64,000 nt of DNA, taken from assembly GCA_019843655.1 (NCBI GenBank), contig JACDQD010000010.1, positions 8,973,637-9,037,636 of the forward strand, written 5' to 3'. Under the pieces are notes generated by a model, which worked only from the letters and a program-made list of their open reading frames with translations, ran no database searches and had not been told where the DNA came from. Positions 13,517 through 24,307 of this stretch are shown piece after piece. A program made the position numbers and the translations under genes. The stretch is from Lethocerus indicus. Lineage: Eukaryota > Arthropoda > Insecta > Hemiptera > Belostomatidae. Each line of letters opens with the position of its first letter. Positions within the stretch are counted from its first letter, which is position 1.

Positions 13517-14176
13517 GGATATAAAGAAGTAGAGAGAGACGGATAGGGGGCGGGGGCGAATTCCTTTGTGCAATCTACAATATTGCATTCGAATGAATTC
13601 GACTTTGTTATTTCAAAGGGAGCTGAAAACTGAGGGGGAGGGGCTCTCGGGACCTCCAGAAGACTTACGGTAAACAAAGTGAATAATTTAAGAATCTCTG
13701 GGTAATCTCAGTGCCATAACGCGAAATTTGAATTCCAGATTATTGAAAACACGGGACGCGCCATTGTAATCAATACTATCGGCAGCAACCTATATAAAAT
13801 GATTTTTCATGTTTACCAAAAATGTGTCCTTTATTTTTTTCTCACAAAAATAATTCAGTCAATTAATAGGAGTAGGAAAGTATTTCCTGAATAATTCTTA
13901 TAGCAGGTTAATATCGAAATCGGCTGATACAATCAGTTTAAGAATTGATGTTAGTTAATACCAGACCAATGATATTATATAATCGCTATATTAAATTGAT
14001 TATTCGTGTAATTGTTTTTACATACTGTTATCGTAAATTTGGCGCTACTGGCGTAACCGTATACTGTCCTAAACAATAACACGGCCCAACTGGTAACTTT
14101 CCCGTTTTCTCTTTTATATACCACTCTGGCCCTGAGCATGACTTGAAGGGCTGACGAGTACAAACGGCGCCCCCCC

Positions 14177-14217
14177 CTCTCTCTCACTCTCTTTCTCTCT
14201 CTCTCTCTCTCGCTCTC
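14177..14217. repeat. Interrupted (CT)n tract
   Basis: A CT-rich run with single-base interruptions after a seven-C stretch. It forms the distal pyrimidine part of the candidate acceptor at 14241. Confidence 0.9.
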
Positions 14218-14241
14218 ACAAGTTGGGCGCGTCTCCGGCAG

Positions 14242-14464
14242 GAATTCGATCAAAAGTTTGACGGGTGAACTAGTTGGAAAAACTGGATTATACGATGCCG
14301 ACCTACCCGTCCCCTTCAACCATTCCCCAGCAGTTCACCTAAGTCCTCCCATCTTGGAGTCCCTTCCAGCCATTTCTCGATGGAGGACCTTTCGACATGA
14401 AGGTTGCGACTCCTTACTTGGATATTTTGAGAATTTACGTACGCGGCTGCATACAGATGAATAG
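14242..14464 (+). CDS. Candidate terminal exon, 73 codons
   Basis: After a long CT-rich tract and GTCTCCGGCAG, the second frame is open from 14243 for 73 codons to TAG at 14462-14464. It contains GKTGLYDADLPVPFNHSP and ends FENLRTRLHTDE. AATAAA follows at 14500-14505. The pyrimidine tract is interrupted by about 25 mixed bases before the AG, which weakens the acceptor. The protein is unknown. Confidence 0.25.
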
Positions 14465-14749
14465 TTTATCGGAGGCGACCGCAACCTTTGAAAAAAAGAA
14501 ATAAAACGGTTTCGTCCAAGCCAAAGGACCATAGGACAGCGTTAAAGAGTCGTATATACTGTTGTAATAATAATATTTATATTACTAAATAGGATTAAAA
14601 ATTAATTGGCTCCACAGACAAATAGTATTCGGAGCAATTACTAACAGAAGCCGCCCGAAACTCTTATCTGAATATTTTTAGGCACGATAGCGCCACTGCT
14701 GAATTATTGGATATTATTAAATATTTTCGTGTATTCGCTGACTCTAGAT

Positions 14750-14882
14750 GTCCTCTCAGTTAGTGGATATTTGTAGTGGTTTTTTTCATCATATTGTCAC
14801 TAACTGAGAGCGCCCAGAAATTTTTCACGTTCTAATACTAAACCGAAATACACACGTGTAATGCGGGTTAGTATTAGAAACG
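14750..14882. repeat. Two adjacent hairpin-forming inverted repeats
   Basis: Hairpin 1 has perfect 13-bp arms, CTCTCAGTTAGTG (14753-14765) and its complement (14798-14810), with a 32-base loop. Hairpin 2 follows 17 bases later: arms at 14828-14844 and 14865-14882 pair over 12 perfect bases (TTCTAATACTAA) and nearly 17 with single-base bulges. Its loop of about 20 bases contains the palindrome ACACGTGT. Each right arm is followed by a similar word, CGCCCAGAAA or CGCCCGAAAA, and a third such word lies at 14648. The pair could be a foldback or MITE relic, or a source of short hairpin RNA. No target-site duplication was identified. Confidence 0.6.
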
Positions 14883-16140
14883 CCCGAAAATAGGAACTAC
14901 TGATCAATGTAATGTAATCAATGTCATGTAAATAATAAAAAATAAAATCGTGTCAATGCGACATGTTATTAGTAATTAAGTGTATGAGGGTTACAGAAGT
15001 TAGAAAGACTGGATTGTTCCCCCAACCGCCCCACCATTTCAGGGTACAGAAAGTTTGAAATATTCTGATGTATTTCATTATTTATACTGTTGATTATATT
15101 GATCGTAATTAGGCTGTTCGTGACCGTAGGGTTGAATTGAGCGTCACTGTCCATTTATAGCAACCGTGAAAAATGGAATAGCCACCGACCTTACATATTT
15201 TCTGTTTGGTTACTGTGACAATTGAAAAGGAAACTGTAAAACCCGTTCCGAAAATGAGAATTCGTTGATATTTGATGAAAAATGTAGTCACTACGACCCA
15301 CCTGTATAGTTTTTTCATTTTCTTCGACATTTCCTTGTTAAATTTCATTTTATTTCATGTGAAATTTTAATATCTCTCTCCTGGAAACCCGGCGAACAAA
15401 AACTACGGTTTCATTGGACCTACTGAAAAAACCCCTGAGAGCAGAGCAAAAATTTGTGATTGTATTCCCATTTGAGACGAATAAAGTTTGTCTTTTTATA
15501 GTTCGTACTCTACTTCAAAGACTTTATAACGGGCAATTAGGATTTTATTAAACGACAGATAGGCTACCATTTTAAGTTTGATGAATTGGAACAGGTTACA
15601 CATTTCGAACCCCCATTGGGAATGTAATTTAATAATTGGGACAGATAATTTAACCCGGGATATTAAAAGTGTAAAATGATCGTAGAAAGCGATTTTCAGA
15701 ATGAATACGTAGAAAATATTTAAGCAAGGATGGGTTAGTTTTACTAATAGATTATTTAATTATATACAATTTAATATGCGCAAATTAATTCCCTGTGTAT
15801 AGATTAAATGTGCCCCACCTAAACAAGCATTTAGCAAATATAATTTTTTCTGGTTGTAATAAAAATACATAAGAAATTGAACATCTAGAAATATTCAAAC
15901 AATAATTACAGCCAATTGTTTTTTGGCGGACAAAGAATGAAACTTATGTCCTTATCATCGTAAATTGTACACATTTCAAACGAACTTAATGTTCAGACAG
16001 TTCAGTTTAAATTTTCCTATATTTTTCATGCGTACAAAGGAATGAAGAGTGTCTCTTTGGGGACAAGAATTACGGCCCCCGAAACACCTGGATAATTAGG
16101 GGAAAGAAAATTTGTCTCCAGTCCCTTGTACTGTCATGTC
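14883..16140. other. AT-rich stretch, nothing recognised
   Basis: Low complexity in places. No open frame with signals and no repeats seen. Confidence 0.6.
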
Positions 16141-16540
16141 ACGACCCAGAAGTCAATCGATGCTGCAGGGACTGGGGGCGGCGGCGGCTCTTAATTGAAT
16201 CACGGCCGGTCAGAAGCGGTTAATTGTCGTTGCCCGCTAACGAGACGACAGTTGTGTCAATTGGGGCCGCTGGGATTATGTTTTCGGACTCGACCAGGGT
16301 GAATTTCGGCTCCGACGCCTCCCAACCGCCTCCGTCGGTTGCGGCCCACGGGCCGGACGTCCGGAACGGTCCCGCCGTCTTCGGAAATTGCGCGGCCCGG
16401 GTCGAAACTGTAATTACACGGGGGTCGCGGGTTGAAACCGACAGAGAGGTCGGACAGCCTGAAATCCTTTATGACGTCACCCGCGCTCCACTTCATTTCC
16501 CCAGTGAAATTTCCATGCGCAAACATTTTAAACGTTAAGC
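16141..16540. promoter_or_regulatory. CpG-rich island with CRE and TTAATTG pair
   Basis: Two TTAATTG homeodomain-type words lie at 16191-16197 and 16220-16226, a dense CpG block at 16280-16440, and a palindromic TGACGTCA at 16472-16479. Both strands are open over about 90-100 codons, as expected in stop-poor GC-rich DNA, so coding cannot be claimed. Confidence 0.4.
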
Positions 16541-17299
16541 ATTTGTATGAGGTTAAGACCTTTTGGAGGCATTTGTTGGTACCATTTTGTTATGTTTTAG
16601 TTCATTCACTCTAGCGATGGTTGATGTTCCTGAGCAAGAGTAGTCGAGGGGGACGAATAGGTGGGAACTGGAGGTTATTCCACGGTATTACGAATAATGA
16701 AAATCATGAATCCGATATAAATCAACGTTAGGTTATATATATTCATGGCGTCACTGATATAATTGGTTTCTGATTGAATAGAATAATTGCATAATGTTTA
16801 ATGCATGACCGATAATAGGCTCCATTGGTAACGTCCGTCAAGTACACAAATGAACAACACTCCAAAATGAGAGTGGTCGCTGTGATCAGGTTAACTTAAA
16901 GGAACCGAATGCCAATACAAAACGGAGTGGAGACAGAAAGAGTGGAGGAGTGATTGATGACGCGTCCCTAGTAAAGAATAACTCAAGAAAAAGGGCATCC
17001 CGAAGAGCAAATTTCGACCGAGGATTTCACACACCTCACCTGCTAGACAGCCAAATAAATGTATACTGTGTTTGTTAGGACATTTTTTAATAATTACCGA
17101 ATTGATTGCTCTACGATATAAAGTACCGATTAATATCTAATTACTATAATTTAGAATCTGGAATTGTTTATGGACATATTCTGTGTCCACTCAATCATTT
17201 GATGAATGCGTGTTTCTCATATTATTTCCGGGAAAAATGTTTCCGGATACTGTAATATACATAAAAAGGTTCAACTCACCAATCATTCAATACACTCTA

Positions 17300-17730
17300 T
17301 TCCGTCGGAAACAATACCGAAGAATAATCCCGGACGTGGGTTGGGCGAATAACTGAAACACTGGAAACATATCGGGTAGGCGCCGGAGTCCCGTATTAGT
17401 GAAATCGCTCTTATCTGTGCGGCGGTGGGGGGGGAGGTTCCCTCTCCAACCACCATCAAGTAAAACCCCATTCACCGGCTAAGCCCCGCAATTTCCGGGC
17501 AAACTCGTATTCAATCAGTTCTCCTACCCCCGGCCCGGCGAACCCTGCCTGGGCTCGCTTTAAATTATATTCATCGGCGCGGACCCCATCACGGGGGGCG
17601 TCTCGATGCCGCCGATAACTCCACCCCCCTCGAGTTTATTGTGTTTGTTGAGCCACTTTTTTCCACCCGTGTTATACCTCTGTGGAGGGGGCGATCTCGC
17701 CGAAGATAATGTTTTTCGGGCCCACTCGAA
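17300..17730. other. GC-rich island
   Basis: GC-rich with C and G runs. Three overlapping 60-codon frames on the minus strand all stop before the nearest good donor (GATTG|GTGAG, minus strand near 17281). Likely non-coding. Confidence 0.4.
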
Positions 17731-17860
17731 ACCTTTCATTTTAGGAATTAGGGCAACCGGCAAAACATAGGGTTTTTGCGCAGGGTACGAGCGTTCAGCC
17801 TAAAAGCAGGTAATAATAAATTCAAATTTGCAATAAAATTAATTATTACACGTTGACCTC

Positions 17861-17863
<3 letters not shown>

Positions 17864-17907
<44 letters not shown>
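17864..17907. repeat. (TA)n microsatellite
   Basis: A pure TA run of about 22 units. Seven similar TA runs lie elsewhere in the window. Confidence 0.97.
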
Positions 17908-17909
<2 letters not shown>

Positions 17910-19489
17910 TCACGACTACTATTGTTTTAATTATACCATAAAGTCGAAAAGAAGAAGATAACTCAAGCGCCCTACTGTCTCCAACCTCACGTTACATACA
18001 AGCCTTGAAGTACCGTTTTTCCGTGATTTTGCCATGCAAAACTATAACAAATTCCACTACCAAAATCTCCTGACGTCTCGAACATTCCGTACAGCCCCCT
18101 GAAGACGACGTGGCCACGTGATTTAAACATACCAGAAGAATATGAGAACAAAACTAAGAAAAGTTAAGAAAAAGGAAAGCCAGTGGGTTTCTCCTCCATT
18201 ATGGTCTATTTGTTATCAGTGCTACTTTAACCACGATGTCACTGGTTTTATTGCACAGTTGCTGCAATAAAATAGTTAAACGGAAACAAATTAGTGACAG
18301 TTCGATAAAACGAATTTAATTTAACGGTGAATCCACCCATTGATAGCAGTCCGTCGTCACCAAGTAGAGCGGAACTGGTGGTTATTTCCTCTTAAGGCGG
18401 CACTCGGGATTTTCAGGAAGGTGATCCGAGGAGAGCTGTTGAATCAAAGGATTGGAGCGATGGGATAGTTTGGAAGGATTTATATTGGAAGCTGCTGGTT
18501 CGTGAACTAACGGGAGTTTCAAATCGGAATGGATTGCGCGGTTAGGACATGAGGTGGGGTGTCAAAAAATCAAACGAGTTTTTGAAGGATTATGGGTAGC
18601 AATTATTATATTTTGTAGGAATAAGGCGGTTTGGGCGATCCCAACAACTCGATTCCATAAGCCTAGTTACCAAATACAGTAGTAAATTATTAATTTGTGC
18701 AACAAATTTTAGTAAGGAGTCGTTATTCCAACATATATAGACTAGGCCCCGTTCCCACATGAATGTATCGGCGTCCAAGTGATATTTCTTAGTAAGACAA
18801 ACGGACCAGGGCGACGTTGCGAAAACGTGTCATCCCCGGAAACATAAACGCAAATACATTTATTAGACCGGAAATAATATAAGGTCTAACGAATTTTAGT
18901 CTAAGAAGTGTAGTCAGTGCTGGGGTGTTCCCTGCCCGAATATGAAAAATTGGTATGCAAATAGGGCCCGACTTGGACCTGCATGAAGGGTTCTTTGCCA
19001 AGGGGCCTTCGTCCATGTAACACGCGTCAAATTCGACCTTCTCCTTTCGCTTGATTTATTGAACCGTGAATGAACCCGGCCGCGAGGCGCATTAATCTTT
19101 ATATAAAATTGTTTTTAGAGGCATAAGAATGGAGTAGTTAATTCGACTTTAAATATGCATTAAAGCGCCAAGCACTGATTGAGTTGGACAAGAACTTCAA
19201 GTATAGTTGAACCGGACGAAATATCTAAAATTTCTTGGTTCATTTAACAAGTATTCAACTTAATTTTTAACCAACATCAAAACACGCTGAATTCTCACTC
19301 TACACTGATCTTGAGTAACATACTCGTCTGTTTTGATATAATAAGAAGTGAATAAATTACATTCCCTGAGAACTATAAAAGGTTTAGTACATAACATGAA
19401 CACGTATTTAAATGTATGGCCTCCCCGACTAACAACCAAATTCGACTTGCGACGAGGTCTCCTGATGCCATCTCCGTCGTGTGTATATA

Positions 19490-19493
<4 letters not shown>
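17908..19493. other. Mixed-composition stretch, no gene seen
   Basis: Nothing recognisable between the TA runs at 17864 and 19494. Confidence 0.55.

Positions 19494-19535
<42 letters not shown>
19494..19535. repeat. (TA)n microsatellite
   Basis: A pure TA run of 21 units. It produces spurious Tyr-Ile frames on both strands. Confidence 0.97.
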
Positions 19536-19539
<4 letters not shown>

Positions 19540-19950
19540 ATGAGAACGATGCCGGTCCACTGACCACGGTTTGTAATCGGCATTTACTATTCAAAAGGGG
19601 CGGTTGTACGATCCTTAAAGTAGTTTAATATTTGCCGTATAAATTTCTCGTTTATGGCCAATAAATCTCACGATAGGCCATAAAACCGGATAGAAAGCGA
19701 AAAGAAATTCTTAAATGAATACACCAACCACAAACTTTGGCCACCTGATTTTGTAACATGAATTAAAAGTTGTAAATATATTCAAAAAATTGATACGTCG
19801 ATCATTGAAACAACAAGTAAAAGCCATTTTGAGTGAGTTCTGTATAATGAATAACTCAAACTACCGTTTGATGTTACCCTCTCCTAGGAGAATGATATTC
19901 GGAGAACAATATTCGGGCACCAGAAAAATTTAAATGTTTATTAGAGTAGT

Positions 19951-20142
19951 CTATACGTGTTTAGAACGCATTTCAACTAAGGACATTTCCTTGAGCTCTA
20001 CCTTCTTGATGGGCCGCGACGTGACCGAACCGATGATGGAAGCGTGGCCGGCCGAAATGGCTCCGTGGGCCGGGGACAGTAATGAAAGGGACGCCTCCGG
20101 CATTGGGGAAGCGGTGAAAGCCTTACGCGGAGAAATAGGACG
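19951..20142 (-). CDS. Candidate terminal coding exon, unknown protein
   Basis: The acceptor on the minus strand is excellent: a long C/T-rich run ending CACCCCCAG, with the exon starting at 20142. The frame is open from the first base for 63 codons and stops with TAG at 19953-19951. It begins RPISPRKAFTASP, has SPAHGAISAGHASIIGSV in the middle and ends EMSLVEMRSKHV. The central codons are GC-rich at the third position, unlike the surroundings. AATAAA lies on the same strand 8 bases after the stop (19942-19937), a plausible polyadenylation signal for a very short 3' UTR. An earlier donor is possible at AAG|GTAGAG near 20006. I do not recognise the protein, and no upstream exon could be assigned. 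Against it: short frames in GC-rich islands are common by chance. Confidence 0.4.
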   Translation of the reverse strand, partial: RPISPRKAFTASPMPEASLSLLSPAHGAISAGHASIIGSVTSRPIKKVELKEMSLVEMRSKHV

Positions 20143-21060
20143 CTGGGGGTGGTGGGAGGGACGGGGAGGAGGGCGAAAAAAGGAAAAAACTTGAAAAAAA
20201 GAGGGAGAGTGGACGTAAAATAAAAGTCGGTGGACGGGACCCGGACCGAGGTCAGCGATATATCACAATTACGCCCTCCCGACGCTTGTTCGGCCCGCCT
20301 CCTGGCTACAACCGAAATTTTCTCGAGAAACTTCCCCATTTTTGCAACAATCTCAAAACCTCCCTACCCCACTCCCTGGCTCAAATTCCAGATATATAAA
20401 CATGCTGATAATTCAAAATATTTCAAATTCAACATACCGCTCTCCTTGCACAGAATGATATTGACCACGTACCTGCAACAAAAGAACATATCATTAGCAT
20501 TGGTCCATGGCGTGGATTAATTATAATTGTAATATGCTTTATTATTACATTATATTGTACATCGGCACATAAAAAAATCGACAAGGCACATCGAAAAGTT
20601 AGTATTAAAATTATAGAAATTATGGTAAATAATAAAGAAATACAAATTTATATTATAGTATCTACTGAATACAAGCCCCTATTCTATTTTGACAATATTC
20701 TAACGTTCTTCACGCTTAGCAACTTCATGAAAACTTAATTTTAATACGTGATTTGAAACTATACGTATTACGAATAGCGGGTAAATACGAGTCATAATAA
20801 ATAAATTGAGTACCCGCCGAAATTTAATAATATACCGGTTCAAAAGAGTGAGAAAAACAGTATCGCGTCACCATGGGGTACTGTACGCATTTTAAAAAAG
20901 CCGCTTAATGAGGCGCCGGAAAACACTTGATGATTAGCGCCATTAGAGGAGGGTAGGTGGGAGGCTAAATTGGATCCGTCGCATATTCTCCTCCCTTTGT
21001 TTGAGAAGTAGTAATTATTCGAGAATAAGTTCCTCTGCGGTTGAAATGGAGATAGAGAGG
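20143..21060. other. Region upstream (minus strand) of the 20142 candidate exon
   Basis: The minus strand has an ATG at 20339 in good context (AAAAATGG) with a frame starting MGKFLEKISVVARRRAEQ, and a good acceptor at about 20476 (TTCTTTTGTTGCAG). Neither could be joined in phase to the 20142 exon with a convincing donor. 20520-20830 is AT-rich and empty. Confidence 0.3.
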
Positions 21061-21073
21061 GCGGCGGTCGGGG

Positions 21074-21078
<5 letters not shown>

Positions 21079-21149
<71 letters not shown>
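21079..21149. repeat. (AG)n microsatellite
   Basis: A pure AG run of about 35 units. It faces a CT run at 21258-21294 across 108 bases, so the two can pair as an inverted repeat in single-stranded DNA or RNA. Confidence 0.97.
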
Positions 21150-21152
<3 letters not shown>

Positions 21153-21254
21153 GATGCATGTGCGTGCGTGGGTCGTGAAGAGCTGTATATCAAAGCCCGT
21201 GGGATGTTAAAGGGTGGGGGGGATGTCGCAGCCCTAAACCCCCCACTCCTGCTC

Positions 21255-21257
<3 letters not shown>

Positions 21258-21294
<37 letters not shown>
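21258..21294. repeat. (TC)n microsatellite
   Basis: About 18 TC units, complementary to the AG run at 21079-21149. An AC run follows at 21422-21445. Confidence 0.97.
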
Positions 21295-21296
<2 letters not shown>

Positions 21297-21421
21297 GGCA
21301 GAACTCTCATAAATCCTGACTTCATTCATCATCGTTGTTTTCCAGGGAGGATCGGGTTTGCGGAGGAATGGTGGGGGGAGGGTGGATGGCACAAAGCAAA
21401 GAGCCTTCCCCGAGGGCTGTG

Positions 21422-21445
21422 CACACACACACACACACACACACA
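21422..21445. repeat. (CA)n microsatellite
   Basis: Twelve CA units; third member of the 21.1-21.4 kb microsatellite cluster. Confidence 0.95.
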
Positions 21446-22687
21446 GACTACCGCCCATGGACACAAGCAGGGACGTACACACACGGCCTCAATAAAATAT
21501 ATACGGGTTCCGCGCTATCTGGCCTCCGCCGGCTATGTGTGAGCGGGGGAGTACTTCCCTGCCGCCGTGGAAAAGGCACCGCTGACCCGACCTTATGAAA
21601 TGTTGCCCCATGTAAATCTTCAACTTCGAAAGATACAATCTAACTCCGCCGTTACCCTTTAACCCGATTCTTTTTGCCTCAAGACGCCCGTGTTCGTCGG
21701 CTCGAATGAATTTATCCGCCGGTCGTAAATACTGTTTTGGGCCTCGACTGGAAAATCCCTGTTACGTTTATGGTTTAATTGAAAAACAGCCATAACACCA
21801 AGCACATAAATGTAGACACTTTATTGCCGACATTAAGCCCACGTAGAGAATTTGTAAAATTAAAGAAACAGAAAAATAATTCATTTTATTTTGCTTGGAA
21901 GATTCGGGGACAAAGGAACGCTGAAGAACGGAAGATGAGATTGAAGATATAGTAGAATGCGTTTCAATTTATGTATAGATTTAAGCATTTTACGGAAACC
22001 CAGATCCTCAGTCTTTCAGGTGTGTCTTATAAAGTAAACCTAATAATCTTTTTATTATTAATCATTATTTACATTTCACTAGATCAGTGGTTGCTTAATA
22101 TATGGAATACATTCTATCAACGAACATCATTTTATTACTCTAACAAACACGTAATATTATACGTGTTATTTGGTCGTGGTGCACAAAGAAGTTAATGTTT
22201 AAATTTCAGTAGTCCGAGCAACCCGGTTTTATAATCGTAATAGAGATATATTGGCCGGTCAAATTCCGGTTTATAATAAATAAATCGATGCAATAAAAAT
22301 GACTAGGGATTCACACAAAGGTTAATGAACAAAGGGATTCATTCGTAATGTATTTTTGCAACACACAATTGGACCCCGTATTGGCCCCACTTGCCATTAG
22401 GGGCTGGAGAACAAGACAATGCAGTTGTATAAGATAGTTGCGCGGGGGCGGATAATGGGGAGAACAAGTGTGTGGGGCGGCGGCGGAGGCGGCAGTGTAA
22501 GAGGCCTGGAAACCCGCAGTCCGAGTAACATCATCGGAGTTTAGCAACAGATTAGCAACAGCTTAAACTCCTCCTCCCGTCGGCACTAGTTTCTTCCCGG
22601 CCTCGATCATCCCCCAGCCTGTTTCGTTCCATCTACGTCACACCTCACCACCGCCAGTTTCTCCCCATATCTCTCTTCCTTTTGAAG
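21446..22687. other. Non-coding stretch
   Basis: GC-rich at 21520-21700 and 22430-22680. A 74-codon ATG frame at 21971 is T-rich and hydrophobic and has no support. TTAGCAACAG is directly repeated near 22541-22561. Confidence 0.5.
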
Positions 22688-22912
22688 AAAGTGTGTCTCA
22701 GTCCACTGAACAGTGAGATACGGGCACTGTTGAAAAAAGAACCTTCAAAGCCTACCAAAGTAGGCCCTTCAATGGTTAACACATCATCTACGACTTTGGA
22801 AACTTCACTCCCCCAAATTTATATTTATCATTGCACAATTTCGTTTGTATTATTTGTCATAATATACTCCAATATAATAGCATTCCTACTTATATCATTC
22901 CTTAATACCTAG
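22688..22912 (+). CDS. Candidate terminal exon with hydrophobic C-terminus
   Basis: A strong acceptor (TTTCTCCCCATATCTCTCTTCCTTTTGAAG as a pyrimidine-rich run ending at 22687) opens a phase-0 frame of 74 codons ending in TAG. The first half is polar (KVCLSPLNSEIRALLKKEPS); the last 25 residues are strongly hydrophobic and could be a membrane anchor. AATAAA lies 15 bases after the stop (22927-22932). The hydrophobic end comes from T-rich DNA and could be chance. No homolog is recognised. Confidence 0.3.
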   Translation, partial: KVCLSPLNSEIRALLKKEPSKPTKVGPSMVNTSSTTLETSLPQIYIYHCTISFVLFVIIYSNIIAFLLISFLNT

Positions 22913-22932
22913 ATATGTTATGTGTAAATAAA

Positions 22933-24187
22933 TATATTTCAATTTATTCGGCATATTAATCAATTAATCCCCTTCGTCCTAAGTTTAGACCTACAATTGC
23001 GAATGTATATGGAGAAATTTATACTGATTTTCAGAATGCGTTTTCCGCACGGTGCAATTAAATTATCGGAAAATATTGTACGTTCCATTTATCGTCAAAA
23101 CATTTAGATTCATAATAATGAACTCGGAGTTCCGAAAATAGACCCTTAAATTGGTTTAAAGCGAACGGCATTCAAATCGGAGTAAGGTCCAGAGGTTGAG
23201 TCCAGCTTTCAATTACACGAAGCGTTTTAATATTCAATCGTTTCCATTGAAAAACCTCCGCGTCCCTTAATTGCCCAATTTAAAGTTGACGAATTCAATT
23301 TGTAACAACACAAACCAAGAGAGCCCCGGGACGGACTCTTGACAAATTGTGGAATAATTCACCTTAATTATTTCACTGTGGGGAGGGGGGTAAGCCCCAG
23401 TATTAAGGCGAGATTTAGGGCCCAACTTGCTCTCAAGATAACTCCCCGCACCGCCGCGTGTTCCCACCCGCTCCGCTATATTTTAAACAATTTTCTGCGC
23501 GGGGTAAGTTCAACATTAAATCAAACGCAGCAACGTTTTGTTTCAAGTTTGCGCTGTACTAGTCGGACTGATGTTTATTTTGGGGCCATAATTAAAATTT
23601 AATTTCGATCCTTGTATTACCAAATCAATTTTCCATAGCGGCAGCAATCTTAATATAAATAAAAATCAGGCCCAAAGTATGTATTCAGTATAATAATTCT
23701 AGTAAATTTACCCGCTGGCCCAATCAGGACAAGTGCATTTCTAATACATCCTGACAAAGATGATGGGTATGTTGCGAGGAGCCGAAATTAGGATCAAATC
23801 AACGGGTAAAACAAAAGGAAATTCGCAATAATCACGGCGAAAAAAAGTTACGAAATAAAAAATATTTAAATATTATTCGTGTCAGAATACATAGCAATTA
23901 TAGTTGCGACATATAATGAAGTTTCAGTGGAACAGGTGAGCGTAGTAGCCATTTGGGCGTACTCGCAGATACCTTTTACCCATTCATCCAGTAGTATCCC
24001 AATAGCCCCCGCGGGACGTCCCACGTCTATTATTGAGCAATAATTTTTGATCAGCCGTTGGGGCGGAAGATAAAAGCGGATGACGAATTGGCCCCGGCCC
24101 CGGACCGATACGATACAATCCAGCTCCCCTCCCCTTTTTTCCAATGTCTTTTTTTGCGCTTTTTTATTTTGTTTTTTTTTTGTTTAG
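22933..24187. other. Non-coding stretch
   Basis: A GC-rich patch at 23380-23510 ends with a GGGGTAAGT donor-like site, but the preceding 45 codons have no convincing acceptor. A polyT/pyrimidine tract occupies 24125-24187. Confidence 0.45.
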
Positions 24188-24307
24188 ACCGACGTGTTCC
24201 GACACGAACATTTCGGTCAGCTTTTGTCGCACGGATCTTTTCAGCGTGGGTCGGAGCTCGTTTTGAAACTCGACGGGAACATATATTCTACGACGAAAAT
24301 ACCTTGA
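24188..24307 (+). CDS. Candidate terminal exon, 39 codons
   Basis: It is preceded by a very T-rich acceptor (TTTTGTTTTTTTTTTGTTTAG). The exon reads TDVFRHEHFGQLLSHGSF, then RGSELVLKLDG, and stops with TGA. No AATAAA follows closely. The antisense frame in the same codon register is also open and is followed by AAATAAA on the minus strand, so if this is coding the strand is uncertain. Confidence 0.2.
   Translation, partial: TDVFRHEHFGQLLSHGSFQRGSELVLKLDGNIYSTTKIP

Noticed and set aside
17281..17475. Minus-strand frames before a GATTG|GTGAG donor
   Set aside because: All three frames stop before the donor.
20030..20070. CGATGATGG followed by CCGAAA, hammerhead-like
   Set aside because: The invariant CTGA is absent and no stem II pairs; it also lies in the candidate exon.
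20840..21325. 161-codon minus-strand frame
   Set aside because: Its length comes from two CT/GA tracts; the rest has no start context or domain.
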